From Sindora glabra (taxonomy: Eukaryota; Streptophyta; Magnoliopsida; Fabales; Fabaceae): a stretch of 64,000 nt of DNA. Position numbers and translations under genes: made by a program. Of this stretch, positions 35,430-47,396 are shown piece by piece. Position 1 is the first letter of the stretch. The number at the start of each line of letters is the position of its first letter. The DNA lies in assembly GCA_020226215.1 (NCBI GenBank), contig CM035232.1, positions 20,992,316-21,056,315 on the forward strand, written 5' to 3'. Below the pieces are notes generated by a model. It was given only the letters and a program-made list of their open reading frames with translations. It was not told the origin of the DNA and did no database searches.

Positions 35430-35822
35430 AACTAGAAAGCTGAACAAGCCGTCCAGGAGGAGCAGATCTGGACGCCCTAGACTTTGCACACCTTCTTGGT
35501 GACGCTTAATTGGCACCAGGTAACATCATTAGGGTTCTCATCCTCACTCACCTTTACATTCGGCCTTTTTTTTTTTACATTTGTGAGAAAAGGATTTTCG
35601 AGATCTTATCAATGGATGGTGAGTGAGGAACAAAAAGGAAGGAGGAACCCTGGCTGCTGGGAGCCTCGGAGTATTTGGTTCGGATTCGGATCTTGATGAA
35701 GGAACTGAGAGGAGCTTGGAAGCTGTGATCCCCAGCGAAGAAAGGTTTGAGAAACCGATTCAGGTTGAAGCGATGAAACTGGCGGATCGAAGAGACCTTG
35801 AGAGACGAATGGCGGCGAACAT
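35430..35822 (-). pseudogene. Relic paralogue of the 47-kb gene: organelle-presequence-like N-terminus
   Basis: Minus strand from the ATG at 35820-35822, the translation begins MFAAIRLSRSLRSASF. It hits TGA at 35760-35762, then continues in the same frame with LGITAS, PPSFLFL and PLIRSRKSFS. The gene at 47396 begins MTTNMLALSRSLRP and contains LGITAS, LPSSFLL and YYFQSRLF in the same order. At the DNA level, CGAAGAGACCTTGA matches CGAAGAGATCTTGA, and GAAGCTGTGATCCCC matches GAAGCTGTGATACCC. So this is a homologue with a premature stop. Further down, a different frame reads EDENPNDVTWCQLSVTKK and stops at the TAG at about 35478-35480, which might be a terminal exon. Function unknown; Arg/Ser-rich N-termini of this type usually target mitochondria or plastids. 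Confidence 0.5.
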
Positions 35823-36060
35823 CTTCGCTCTCTTGAGAAGTAGGTCACGGGTTTTGGGTTTCACCGAGCAGTGAGGAAGATGAAGCTGCTATCAGTTGTG
35901 TTTATAGTTGCTGAACGGAGTTGTCCGATCCGTACACGAACCGGTCCGCTAACATCTTCGCTTTCTTGTGAATTAGGTTGTGGGTTTTTGGTTTTTTGAG
36001 GAAGACCACGCTGCTATTTGTTTCTTGTGAATTAAGTTGTAGGTTTTTGGTTTCTTGTAA
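35812..36060. repeat. Short direct repeats, about 133-bp period
   Basis: AACATCTTCGCTCTCTTGAGAAGTAGGT (35818) recurs as AACATCTTCGCTTTCTTGTGAATTAGGT (35951). A third partial copy of TTTCTTGTGAATTAAGTTGTAGGTTTTTGG follows at about 36025. Accompanying GAGGAAGATGAAGCTGCTAT / GAGGAAGACCACGCTGCTAT pairs confirm the duplication. This is the upstream flank of the relic gene. Confidence 0.6.
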
Positions 36061-36639
36061 ATATTTTTTTATTACTTTTATTATTTAATTCTTCAAAATA
36101 ATTATGACCTAACAAATAATCTGTTTACACAGCAACATTATTTAGAATAACAGCTATAAATATTTTTATCCACAAACCTAGCCCTTTAAACCTTCGAATT
36201 TATATCTTACTACAAATTGTAACATTTGCCCACTTCTTGAATGGGAGTCCGAGTCTTAATTAATATTCGTGAATCATGGACTCATGGATTGGATCTATAG
36301 ATTGTTTTTTTCATCAAAAAATAATTTTGAGATTTTCAAAATAATTTTAAATTTAAAATAATAATTATAAATTTAAACATAAAATATTTAATGTATTTTT
36401 AATCTACATCATCAATTCAAAACTAAATAAATTATAAAAAAATAATAAAAAGTTGTTAATTTTGAAAATATTAATTTAAAAATAAAATTATTAATTTAGA
36501 AATAGTTTAGTTATGATGGGTTAAGTTGAAAAATAAAAAATTAAATTTGGAACGAGTATTGGATTGGTTAGGTAAAAATTTATATAGTATGTTAGGTTAG
36601 TATGAAGGTGAAGATATAAAGTAAAGGAAGAAAGAAATG
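36061..36639. other. AT-rich intergenic, nothing recognised
   Basis: Low-complexity AT-rich DNA between the relic paralogue and the retrotransposon fragment. Confidence 0.45.
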
Positions 36640-38150
36640 CAAACTCATTTGAGAACTGTTTGATCCGGTACACACGAATTACAGATCAGATGGACAAGGT
36701 GATTACCCATTGAATCACAGAGTACTTAGTTTTGACTAGAAGGAAATAACCTGTCTTGATCAATTTATCTACCATTACTCATATTGAATCATATTGAGTC
36801 AAATTCATTTTGAGTGTGAGAAAGACTAATAAGGAAGTCTATAGTTACACTTTTCCACTTCCATTCAAGAATAGGAAGAGGTTGATGTAAACTAGCGGGC
36901 CTTGATGTTCCACTTTGACTTGTTAATATGTAATGTATTTTAATACAAAATCAAACATATCTATTTTTATGTATTTCCACTAGAAGTTCTACTACAAGTC
37001 ATGACATATTTTTGTGACACCTAGATGTATAGTATAAGATGAGTTGTGAGCTTGATGAAATAATTTATTTCTTTCATGTGCAGGGACCCATAACCAACTC
37101 TGAAATCTAATAATTTCTTGTTCATCAACCATCAAATCAACATTTTGATCTGATATCATTTCTTCTCTTAAAGCTAGATATCGTGGATCTTGTTTTTAAG
37201 AGTCTTTGATTTGTTCTATCAATACAAATTAAATTGTCACTTAAGTAGTAATTATTATTTGATCTTTAGTGACTAGAACTCCAGATGACTTCTTGCTTAG
37301 CACATTAGTTACATTTGTTTTGATTGGATGATAATGGATAACAAAATCATAATCTTTTACTAATTTTATCCACCTGTTTGCCTCAAATTCAAGTCTTTTT
37401 GATTAAAATGTGCTTCAAGCTTTTGTAATCAGTATAAATCTCACAAGCTTCGCTATAAAGATACTGATACTAAATTTTTATTGCAAAAATGATTGTGACC
37501 ATTTCAAGATCACGAGTCAAATAATTCAATTCATGCTTCTTCAACTATTAAGACACACAGGCAATGAGTTTCCTTTTTTGCATTAACATGTAAGCCAAGC
37601 CTACTCAAGATGCATCACAATATATGGTAAAGCCACCAAATCTTGTATTATAAGCTAAAATCAAAGTTGAAGTCAAGCAAGTTTTTAATTGCTGGACTAT
37701 TCTCACATTTATTAAACTATTCAAACCTTACTCCTTTCTGAGTAAGCTTGATCAACGGGGAAGTTGTCCTGGATAAGTTTTTTACAAACCAACAATATTA
37801 GTTGACCATTTTGAGGAAACTTTAGATTTTTAATACATTTTTAATCTTGAACAAGTCTGAATTGTTTCAATTTTTGTTGATTGACTTGAATTACATTCTA
37901 GGATATCACATGTCCTAGAAACTTCACACTAGTTAGCCAAAACTTGCATTTGAAAAGAGTTGGTTTTCTTAAAGAGTTTGCAAAACAATTTGAAGATGTT
38001 AACATGTTTTTGTTTATTCTTGGAATAAATGGGAATGTTATCAATGAAAACAATCACGAATCTATTAAGGAATGGTTTGAAGATTCCATTTAACATGATT
38101 TTTATTAAAAGAAATTTAATGTAATTTAACATGATTTCAAAATGAAATTA
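36640..38150 (-). pseudogene. Ty3/gypsy retrotransposon pol fragment (reverse transcriptase, RNase H, integrase)
   Basis: Minus strand. The reverse transcriptase part (38132-37929) has IFKPFLNRF, then VIVFIDN at the catalytic-motif position, then IYSKNKQKHV. Family members read FIDD there, so a catalytic aspartate is replaced. RNase H-like sequence follows (about 37560-37360; YLYSEACEIYTDYKSLKHIL). Integrase zinc-finger/core-like sequence follows (about 37150-36650; a HNSSYTIH block, KARLVYINLF, then VDRLIKTGYFLLVKT). Order and strand agree with a Ty3/gypsy pol polyprotein. There are many stops and frameshifts, and large parts are missing, including protease. No flanking LTR pair could be fixed. 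Dead. Confidence 0.85.
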
Positions 38151-39265
38151 ACTCATAATCTTCATGCAAAAGATAATTTTTAAAATGAAATTTAATGATT
38201 TACTTGTATATCACATATACATGAAATCAAATAAAATATATAATTTAGTTTATGATTTCACAAGTAGTTTTGATATCACTATTAGGTTTTGAATCAAATA
38301 GTACAATGAAAATTTTAAAAATTTTACTCAAAAACCCACTAAAAAATTTAAGTGAAAAGAGTATAAATTAGTGCTTATAGTTTTGTTCTCATGAATGACA
38401 CCTGCTACGAAAAAATCTACTTCTATTTCCTAATAAATAATTTGATCATCAATGTGTGAGTAATCCCATCATGAATACACGAATGGTTTGCTCTTGAACA
38501 CTCAAATAATATGTCTGATCACGATCAAAACTTTTTAATAATGCACAAATAACATGGTAAATCATAAATATTGACCTTCGGAGTAACATCTATATAGTAC
38601 CCATATGAGCAATTGAATACTTTGATCTAATTGGATGGCATCACTCTTTCCTAGCAAAAATGGCAATAGTAGGTTAGATTGAGATGACTTTTCTTAGTAG
38701 AAGAGAAAAGTAATGGTGAATGAGGTGAATCATTGCTAGATATGGAAATAACTATAATATCCAAAAATTTCTTCCAAGTAAGTTTGAGTTTTAAAATTTT
38801 AAGAGTACAAAATTTAATTACTTAATCATTTTCAAATTTTATTCTTCTAATCTTGCAATTACTGGAAATCAATTGAATATTTAAATATCAAATAATATGA
38901 GTTTATTATTTAGTTTATACCAAGGTAAAATAAGTATACTTAAATTTTGACTAAACAACATTATTATAATTTTATTTAATAAAAGCATTGTGTGAATATT
39001 TTTATATAATTATTTATTGGAATATATGGAAGTTTGAGGGCGAAATGTTTATAAAATATATGTATCAATTATAATGAACAATTTTCTCATAATTTATGAA
39101 ATGTACAAATAATTACTTTAGAACTTTTAATTTATTAAATTCGTGTAAGGATTATTTGCAGGACAAGAATAATAAAATTAGTAGAAGGGAAGAGAGATAT
39201 GAATATGATAAAATTAGGATGAATAGTTAGGATGTAAAAGAAAATAAAATGATCGAACCAATGGA
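38151..39265. other. Flank of the retrotransposon fragment, no gene
   Basis: May include eroded gag or linker sequence, but no protein match could be recognised. It contains the first copy of a long direct repeat (38661-38745). Confidence 0.4.
38661..38745 (+). repeat. Direct repeat, copy 1 of 2 (partner 41770-41863)
   Basis: TGGCAATAGTAGGTTAGATTGAGATGA ... GTAATGGTGAATGAGGTGAATCATTGC shares ordered matches with TGGAAATACTAGATTAGATTGGGACGA ... GTAATGATGAATGAGGTGAATTATTC. The copies lie 3.1 kb apart in the same orientation, beside the gypsy fragment. They may be internal retroelement sequence present twice, or remnants of long terminal repeats. Confidence 0.5.
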
Positions 39266-39614
39266 TTAATAAGATTTAATGGATATGGTCCTACCCCACA
39301 TCGATTGTATAATAACCTGTAGCTCCTTTTTTTTCTTAAAATTCTCTCTTTTTTCTTCTAACTTACTCTTGCTTTCTCCTTTTTTTTTTCCAACCATGGT
39401 GCCACCATCGTGAAGTGCCTCCATTGCATGCGCCTTCTTGCTAGATGACGACACATTAATATTATCAAGAAGTCCACAAGTTGGAATGGGCCATAGCAAT
39501 AAGTAGGACACTCACTCCCCATTGTTCCTAACATCTTCCTCTCTCTCCACTTAATTTTCCGACACTGCTAGCTGCTCTGCTTTCGTGCATCACCAAAGTT
39601 CAATGGTAATAGGT

Positions 39615-39808
39615 CATCGGTAATAAAGAAAGCCATAAGTCACAGTTACCCAATAGTAAACTAAGAAGCTCATTATTTCCCAAAACTCTGGCAACTTCTT
39701 CCAATTTATAGCATCAGTAATAAATAAAGCCATAAGTCGCAGTTACCTAATAGTAAACCGAGAAGCTCGTTATTTCCCAAAACTCTGGCAACTTCTTCCA
39801 ATTTATAG
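39615..39808. repeat. Tandem duplication, 97-bp period, two copies
   Basis: Units start CATCGGTAATAAAGAAAGCC (39615) and CATCAGTAATAAATAAAGCC (39712), and are about 95% identical. A third partial start CATCGGCAAGG occurs at 39809. The high identity implies a recent event. Confidence 0.85.
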
Positions 39809-42800
39809 CATCGGCAAGGCATCAATGACCTCCATAGACCACAGTGAGTCTTCCTAGAACTTTATATTATAATATTTCTAGTTGTACATGCATGATTCAG
39901 GAACCCCCAAACATTTATGTAAAAATACAATTTCTCTAAGTTAGCTTTTAGGGAAGAAGAAACTTATGATATAGTGTGTTAGAATAACATGATTACAGTA
40001 CTCTTAAGGTATTTTATTTTTCAGATAATTTAAGCTTGATCTTAAAAAACCTTTAAATATGTGAAACTTGATTTTATTAAAATAGAATTTGAAATATTAA
40101 GAAATAGGCATAAGGATTTCTAGAGTAAGGTAAATGGAATCTAAAATGGTAAATTCTTGGGAAGAAAATAAGCAAAAATAAAATGTTTATAGTTTATTCT
40201 TGTAAATTGTGAAATAGAAAGAAAAGGAAAAGATGGAAATAGAGTACTTTGGAATTAATGAAGTAGATGGACTTTATTAAGTAAGTATATATTTTATCCT
40301 AAAATTAATATTTTACTTATAATTATTTGAATGTTATATTTGACATTCTCCATAATGATTATATTGATTGTAATTACATTCATTATGAGATCCGAATATA
40401 CTTATGATTAAAGAGCTTTAAATTTCGATATTTACTGAAATATTAAGGGAATAATTGGCATATTGATAATATAAATTTATATGTTTATCTTGTGAGATGT
40501 TACTATTTATATTTGTGAGGCGTTGCACTAAAAGCAAGGTATTGTTGATACTTGATATTGTTTTGTGATGGTGATGCTTGATAAGATAGTAAGCTATAAT
40601 GGTTTTAATGATTCACAAAATATATATTTATTGTATTTGTGTGTGGGGGGTGCATATTGTTGGCCATGCCTCTAGAGGCCTAGTAGTGTTGATATTTATC
40701 GATGGTTAATAGAAGGTGATGATAAATTAGTAACTTTATACTTTAATCGGATTAAGATTGTATTGTGTAGAACTTGTGCTCTAGTGTATAAATGGTATTA
40801 TGAGTTAAGCCATGAATGACATTGAAAAATAAGAAATATGATGAGGGTGACATTTTGAATGTTGAACAAAATTCTTAGTAAAAGGTGAAAGGGTGAAAGG
40901 TTGACATAAGATTCAAGAGGTATATGTATGTATTTTACTATAAATTGTTATGCATTGTGATGTGTAATGAAAATTGAATTTTCTTTGAACATTTTTGTTT
41001 AATGTGATTATAGTGATTTGGTAGTAGTTGAACCCCTTGTGGCCACTTGAAAACTAGATAATTACCTGCAATGATGTGAAATTTGTAACGGTGTTGTATA
41101 AATTGAATAAATGAAGCTATTATAAGTTATGATGTAAAATAGGAAATTTGAACTATGTATAGGTGAATACATTAACCAAAGATTTGACATCATGTGCTAC
41201 AAAAATCTTAAATTTTAATTTTCAGTTATGTTCTTTTCTATTTTAATATTTAATTTGCATTTAATCATTCTCCTTACTTAATCCTAGGTATGAACTAATA
41301 AATATATGCTTACTAAATTTTTGTAACTTATTTTTTTTTATTTTCAATGTCTTCAAGTCAAGTTAAGTCTCTAGAGTCTTGTTGTTTCTGTAGAAATTAA
41401 AGATTATCTTGTTATGAGATTTTGACAATTGAATTAGGCAAGAGGAATTAGTAGTGTCTATGTGGTTATTATGCTAATGTTGTATATTTTGTGTGTATGT
41501 TGTTTCATTGAAATTGTTAGATTTACAAGTTTTGTGATTTAGAGCATATTGCCTTTAAGACATACTTGAAAATAGAGGGAATTTTGCTTTTTTCTTTGAA
41601 AATTTGAAACAAATTTCAATCACCACAAAAATAAAGAAATTTTCATTGAACATAATTAGTATAATTGGTATGGAGGCTAGTGGAAAGTAGGTAGTGAGAT
41701 TTACATTAGTCACGACCAGCTTTAAGTCATAACTAAAACCAACTAGGAAAGCAATTGTAGAACAAAATATGGAAATACTAGATTAGATTGGGACGATTTC
41801 TCCTAGAAGGAGGTAAGGAGTGAGGGAAGTAATGATGAATGAGGTGAATTATTCTTAATATGGAGCAACAATCCAAGTTGAAAACACGAAAGTGTTGCTT
41901 TTATGTGTCAAAGATCTTCTGTACTACATGTAAGTTATAAATGATACATTTTTTTATTACCTGAGCAATATTTTTTTTCACTTCATTATGAATTTTTAAT
42001 GATTTCCTAATTGTAAAAGGAGGATACATTTTTACATACTTATAACATAAACAATTAAGAAACTTAATGTTAGTCCCATGACTTTGAAGATAAAGTGCAA
42101 GATAATTGAGTATTCAAAAGTGGTCGAATAATAAAGGAAATGAGCAGTGATGGACATTCCTACACTATATTATCTTTGAAGTAGTTTCTTATTTTCATGT
42201 CTATGGTAATCATTTTAATCCTTAAGACCATATTATCAAAATATGGGTTCTTTTTTCTTAATGATACTTTAAGATTCACTTAATTGAATTAGCAATGAAT
42301 GAATTAAAACAAAAACTAAATGTAGATAAGAATAGGGGATTGTTTCTAATAAGGAATTTATTGTAAATATACCTTATTTTAGGAAATTAAACTTGCAAAT
42401 TACAATAAATTCAAATAATGTGGATCTTTTATATATACTAGAATGAAGCGTATCTAATTTAACAAAATCACTTTCCATTCATAGAAAACTAAATATAGTC
42501 CAAAATTTGAAATCTATAATAGTAGGAGAATTTTTCATCCAAGGTAGTTTTAGGTTACACATGTCAACTCATTCATTAAGCAAGCAATTAAAAAAATGCA
42601 AAATATAATGATAAACAAGAGATATAATAATTCATATTAGTTTCATAGAAAACAACAATCTATATTTTTCTCTATTATAAAATGTACATATGAAAAATAA
42701 TACAACCTATATTAGAATGAAAACATTCTAACAACAATGGCCAAGAATCAAGGAATAAGTAGAACGAATTATCTCAATCTTGAATATACTACATTAAAAT

Positions 42801-42925
42801 GAATTATCTCAACTTTTCAACTCACTACCATTGTTGTAGATAGGGCAAAATAAAAAAGAAAGCATTAAACACAAATTTTCATATATATGGAAAAAAAAGT
42901 AAAAGATTTGAATCACATCTTTTCA
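39809..42925. other. Intergenic, probably eroded retroelement DNA
   Basis: No coding sequence is recognisable. It contains copy 2 of the direct repeat (41770-41863) and a GT-rich run near 40636-40650. Composition (T-rich on plus, long ATG-poor tracts) resembles LTR or untranslated retroelement sequence, but no termini were found. Confidence 0.4.
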
Positions 42926-42929
42926 AAAA

Positions 42930-43490
42930 AACCAATAATACAATGATCAAATACAAAAATATTCAATGATACAACAAATATTATTATAATACATTAAATA
43001 ATTACAAATCATAAACCTAAATCCTAAAAAATAAAAAAGTAATTGAAAAATGTCTTAAAAGTTTTTTTTTTAAAATCAAGAATACAATAATTAAATACAA
43101 AAATATTCAACAATACAAAAAATCTCGCTATAATACTCAAAATAATCACAAATCACAAAATTAAATTCTAGAAAACAAAAGAAAATTAAAAAATTGCCTA
43201 AAAGTATATATTTTTTTAACAAAATGATCAAGAATATAATAATCAAAGATAATAATATTCAACAATACAAAACAAATGACTACAATATATAAAAACAATA
43301 AAAAATTCAAAAAAAATTGAAAAATTGAAAATTTTCTTAAAAATGATTTTTGTTATAAAATAATCAACAATATAATAATTAAAGACAGAAATATTGAATA
43401 ATACAACAAATATCACAATAATACATAAACTAAACACAAATTACAAAACTAAATCCTAAAAAATTAATAAAATAGTATAAAATAAAGAAA
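42930..43490. repeat. Four-copy tandem array, about 145-bp period
   Basis: A unit beginning AATA(C/T)AATAATTAAA(T/G)AC, then AAAATATTCAACAATACAAC, then CACAAATCACAAA and AAATCCTAAAAAAT recurs at about 42937, 43081, 43233 and 43369. The units are AT-rich and A-biased on the plus strand, and 75-80% alike. No open frame. This is a diverged minisatellite. Confidence 0.75.
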
Positions 43491-44645
43491 AACTCAGATT
43501 AAAATATTTTTTAGGGTGCGGTAGTAAACAATGGCAACGAAGGATATACAACAACAAAGGAAAAGGGAAGAAGAGGCGGAAGAGGAAGAGAAAGATGGAA
43601 GGTCTAATGTCAGACTTTAATATAATCTAATTTAATGATAAAATTAGCAATTCATATATCCTTTGCTAATTAGTGCTTAATGAAATAATACATTTTGACA
43701 ATCGATGGATTTAATGATGAATTCACCAATATCCACTATTAATTCTTTCGCTACTTTTTTAAAAAGAAATTCACTTCACTACCAAATAAAATATTAAATT
43801 TTGATGCAAAAACTTGTTAATAATTTGAAAACTTAACTTTTTTTTATTCCATCTCTAATTTCATTAGTAAAATTTATTAACAAAATTAGTAATAAATAAA
43901 GTTTTAAGTGAAAAAATTTTAGAAATTTAAAATACTAATGACAAAATTAGCGATAGGATGAAAAATCTGTCCCTAGTTGTCTCACAAAATTTAGAAGATA
44001 AATATAAATCTTAGAGTCTCATTTACTAATAAAAATTTATTTTTAAATTCATTATTTAACCTTTCATCGTTAAATACAGTTTTTTTTTAATAAAATTAGT
44101 TCGGGTTCTTGTACGAGAGAGAGGAAGGCTAATAATACTAAACGTTTAATATAAAGATATCATTATTTTACTTAATTTCGATGTGATCTTTGGGTTTATT
44201 ACAGAATTAGGTTAATTAAATCCAACTTTGCAAATTGGAATGTGTCCTTGACCTCCATCACATATCAGATCTTGTTAAATACAGTCCATTAATTAGTTAT
44301 TACCACGATTCTTGATATAAAATTTTAGAAGAATTAAAGTGTACAAAAAATTAAAATCATAAAAGAATTCATGATATTTAATGATACATACGAAATTATG
44401 TAATAAAAAAATCTACTATTTTAGAATAGAACATAATTTTTTTTCAGTATTATCTAAACATTATGCATTTCTTTGTTAATTGCAAGACGTATATGTAATA
44501 CGAAAATCCCTCATTTAAATACAAGCAAATTAAAATTTTCTTAAATGTTCTCCAGCAAATTAAATAAATAGACCCCGATGTCCAAACTATTCATTAAATG
44601 CAGTAGTTGACCCACAACTCATAAAAAAGGGAAGAAACATGGCTG
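43491..44645. other. Intergenic, possible eroded DNA transposon
   Basis: 43505-43600 is purine-rich with AAGAGGCGGAAGAGG-type runs. From 43620 to 43975 several AAAATTAGCGATAGG / AATTAGCAATTC-like motifs recur in both orientations, reminiscent of CACTA subterminal repeats, but no terminus is visible. No gene. Confidence 0.35.
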
Positions 44646-47396
44646 TTAAAAATAAGCTTGAATCAATAAAAGTTGCACTATCAGGAGACGCCGATAGAGA
44701 AAAAAAAACAGGCAGACTATGCCCAAGTAAACATTCGTTGAGATCGCTGCATGCCAATGGTACCGGTAAATCTTGAACCAGCTAACATTTGGCAACCAAA
44801 ACAATCCTCCAATTGCTGTCCAGAGATACGTCGCGTCCAACCACTTAACAAAAAAAAAATAAAAAAAAAAACGACAAAAAGAGGTTAAATCAGCAAGATC
44901 AGAACATCCACATTACAATATGAAGTGAAAGATTAAAACTTACCCGAATTTTATCAGCCAGAACGAGTACGATAAGGCCACCTTTCCAAACATGTTCCAG
45001 ATGCCAGACTGCAGTATAGCCTTTCTTAGCTGCCCAGGATATGAATCCAGTGCAAGAAAAAAATATGACTGTAGTTAGGCCTAATGACGCAAACATGAGT
45101 CCACCTAAGAAGAAATGAATTGAGGATTAGAAAACAAGTGGATAAAATATCAAAATAATAATAATAAAACCATGAATAGTAAACTTAAGAAGGGCTTCAC
45201 AATAATAATTGTATCCCATTCTTAGGAAAGATATTATTCAACTCAAACAACAAATCACTTGCTCTCAAACAAGCATACTAATTGTTTCATTGTTCCTAAA
45301 AAGTCAAAGGGGTGGGAGTAATTCAAACATACAAAGCATTCATAGAAAAATAGAATTTTTTTTATATTGGGTTTGCAAGGTTTTTACTATCCACTTTTTT
45401 GATTGAAAAGGTATGCTATGTCAAGACTCAGTTGTTCTCTAGAATTTGAGTTTTTTTGAAAAATGTCAAATAATTGTATTATGTAACACTACTAAACAAC
45501 ATAATCCACATCAAATTGATAACATAAAATTATCGTCTCAAACAACACCATGATACTCAAATAATAACACAGTCCTCAAACTCATAAAGTAATTCGGCCA
45601 AAAAAAAACTCATAAAGTACTTATCATATCCTTTTGAAATGTCAAAGCCACATATACTCGCCAAATAGAAATTATCATCTCAAACAACACCATGATACTA
45701 AAGTAATGACGCAGTCCTCAAACTCGTATAAAGTAAAGAACTCTTCTCCCTAACCTGACCTATCATATCTTTTTGATGAAATGTTAAGATTAGGGAAACA
45801 ATTTTTAATATCATATAATAATTCTATAATAATTCGATATGAATATGAAGTCTTGATATATCAATTCATTTAAGAATTTATATTAAATTTTTTAAAATAT
45901 TATTTAAAAATACTTAATAACTAAATTATAAATAGATATATATAATAAAATATAAAATATTTATTATAATAAAATAAAAATAAATTTTAAAATAGTATTT
46001 GTTAATAATTAAAAATATTTTTATAAAAATAATAATCAATTAAATATATTAAATAATCTTATTATATAATTTTTATTAATTAAATTTATTAAACAAATTA
46101 AATGAATTAATTCATTTTTATACGTTTAATAAACAAATACATAAACCAACGAATTGCTCGCCACCATTACTCAAGGTCACACATAGTCTGCAAATAGAAC
46201 AAAGGGTTCTAGCTGGCTCCAAGGCCGAAAAAACCAATATCTACTTTTCTATATATACAGTAATACAATATCTAAGCATCATGAAAACACTAATTTTTAA
46301 CAATGAAGGCGGCCATACCTGCAAATCTTGTTTGCCAGTCAGGATATTTGAAAATTGTGATTCCTAACGGTGGATCATGATATAATATTGTCGGGTGAAA
46401 AATTTTTTAGGAAAAGGGCAAAAATCTTATATAAAAAAAAGTAAATTTTTATAAAATTACCTGATATTAATATATAATTTTAAAAATTTGGAGTTAAAAC
46501 CCCCTTTAATTTAATTCCGTTAAGCTCCACCTCTGATTATTCCCATGGTAGAATACAAGAAGTTTTAAGTGAAATTGAAAAAAGATCATGAGGTAAAAGG
46601 AAGCAGAACTAACTTAGAAAATTAATTAACCAAATTCAGATGTTTATGAAACAAATTTTTATTGAGAGCATATATTCCAATCAGAATGCAATTGACAATT
46701 GTTGAACACTCATTGATTAACAGTCACAACAATATTACCAAATTTACGTTATTAACATAGAGGAAAATCAGTTGCCCAGAACATACAGAGCAAAGGAATT
46801 CCAACCACCAGTAGGAATTTGTTAGTTTGGTCCGTGACTAATTCCCAGAGTGAATCAGAGTAAGCGACAGCTCGAGACACAGTCAACGTGAGCAAGATCT
46901 GCGCTCCCACGGTTGCGTAAACTTTCTGGGCAGATAGCATCCGAAAAGTATCGTCCTTGTCCTTCCCTTTCTCCTTCTCCTCCTCCTCCACGGTTGAAGT
47001 CGCGATTGCTTTTCTACAGGGAGATGATTTTCCGGAGAAAAGTCTACTCTGAAAATAATAAGGATTTTTGAGCAAGAAAGAAGATGGAAGAACAGCAACT
47101 GGCATGGGGTTCGGAACTTGGTGGATCCCAGACGATGAAGCTGTGATACCCAAACAATGGTGATGAGAGGGAGATGATTTTCCGAGGAAAAGTCTACTCT
47201 GAAAATAATAAGGATTTTGGGCGAGCAAGAAAGAGGATGGAAGGACAGTAACTGGCATGGGGTTCGGAACTTGGTGGATCCGAGACGATGAAGCTGTGAT
47301 ACCCAAGCAATGGTGATGAGACAAGCGGAACAGAATTGGGCGAAGAAAACGGGTTGGTCGAAGAGATCTTGATAAAGCAAGCATGTTGGTGGTCAT
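44646..47396 (-). CDS. Probable organelle-targeted multi-span membrane protein, weakly TMBIM/LIFEGUARD-like
   Basis: Minus-strand exons: exon 1 from ATG 47396 to about 46787, possible exon 2 46363-46319, exon 3 45104-44944, and terminal exon 44843-44646 (TAA). Exon 1 begins MTTNMLALSRSLRPTRFLRP, an Arg/Ser-rich, acid-free N-terminus typical of mitochondrial or plastid import. It then has an in-frame repeat, an acidic/Lys stretch (VEEEEKEKGKDKDD), and KVYATVGAQILLTLTVS with a second hydrophobic span. Exon 3 encodes a span and WAAKKGY; the last exon ends NVYLGIVCLFFFLYRRLL. KVY..GAQ.LLT and WAAKKG recall the LIFEGUARD/Bax-inhibitor family, but the similarity is weak and could be misleading. Exon 3 and 4 borders are good GT-AG. 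Joining exon 1 at its best donor (GTATGT) to exon 2 creates TGA, so either an exon is misplaced or the gene is broken. Confidence 0.45.
45491..45733 (-). repeat. Two tandem copies of a dispersed repeat, in an intron
   Basis: Copies at 45491-45588 and 45671-45733 share ATTATCRTCTCAAACAACACCATGATACT and CAGTCCTCAAACTC. They lie in the intron between exons 2 and 3 of the membrane-protein gene. A related copy is at 34540-34640. Confidence 0.65.
45790..46140. mobile_element. AT-rich non-autonomous element, family copy 3 (intronic)
   Basis: Contains the same TATTAAATAATCTTATT, ATTAAATTTATTAAACAAATTAA and GTTTAATAAACAAATAC style blocks as the elements at 15399 and 26418, read in reverse. It lies within the same intron as the dispersed repeats. 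Borders are approximate. Confidence 0.35.
47019..47320 (-). repeat. In-frame tandem duplication in the presequence of the membrane-protein gene
   Basis: GGGAGATGATTTTCCGGAGAAAAGTC begins at 47019 and returns at 47169, a 150-bp period. Both units encode SHHHCLGITASSS, IHQVPNPMPV, LPSSFLL, NPYYFQSRLF and GKSSP. They differ at a few codons, and one unit has an extra codon (LAQNP versus LKNP). The reading frame is kept through both copies, suggesting either selection or a very recent event. The relic paralogue at 35.8 kb carries only one copy. Confidence 0.9.

Noticed and set aside
46883..47380. 165-codon frame overlapping the membrane-protein exon
   Set aside because: Alternative frame of exon 1; it shows the same duplication but lacks the membrane spans that continue into exon 3.
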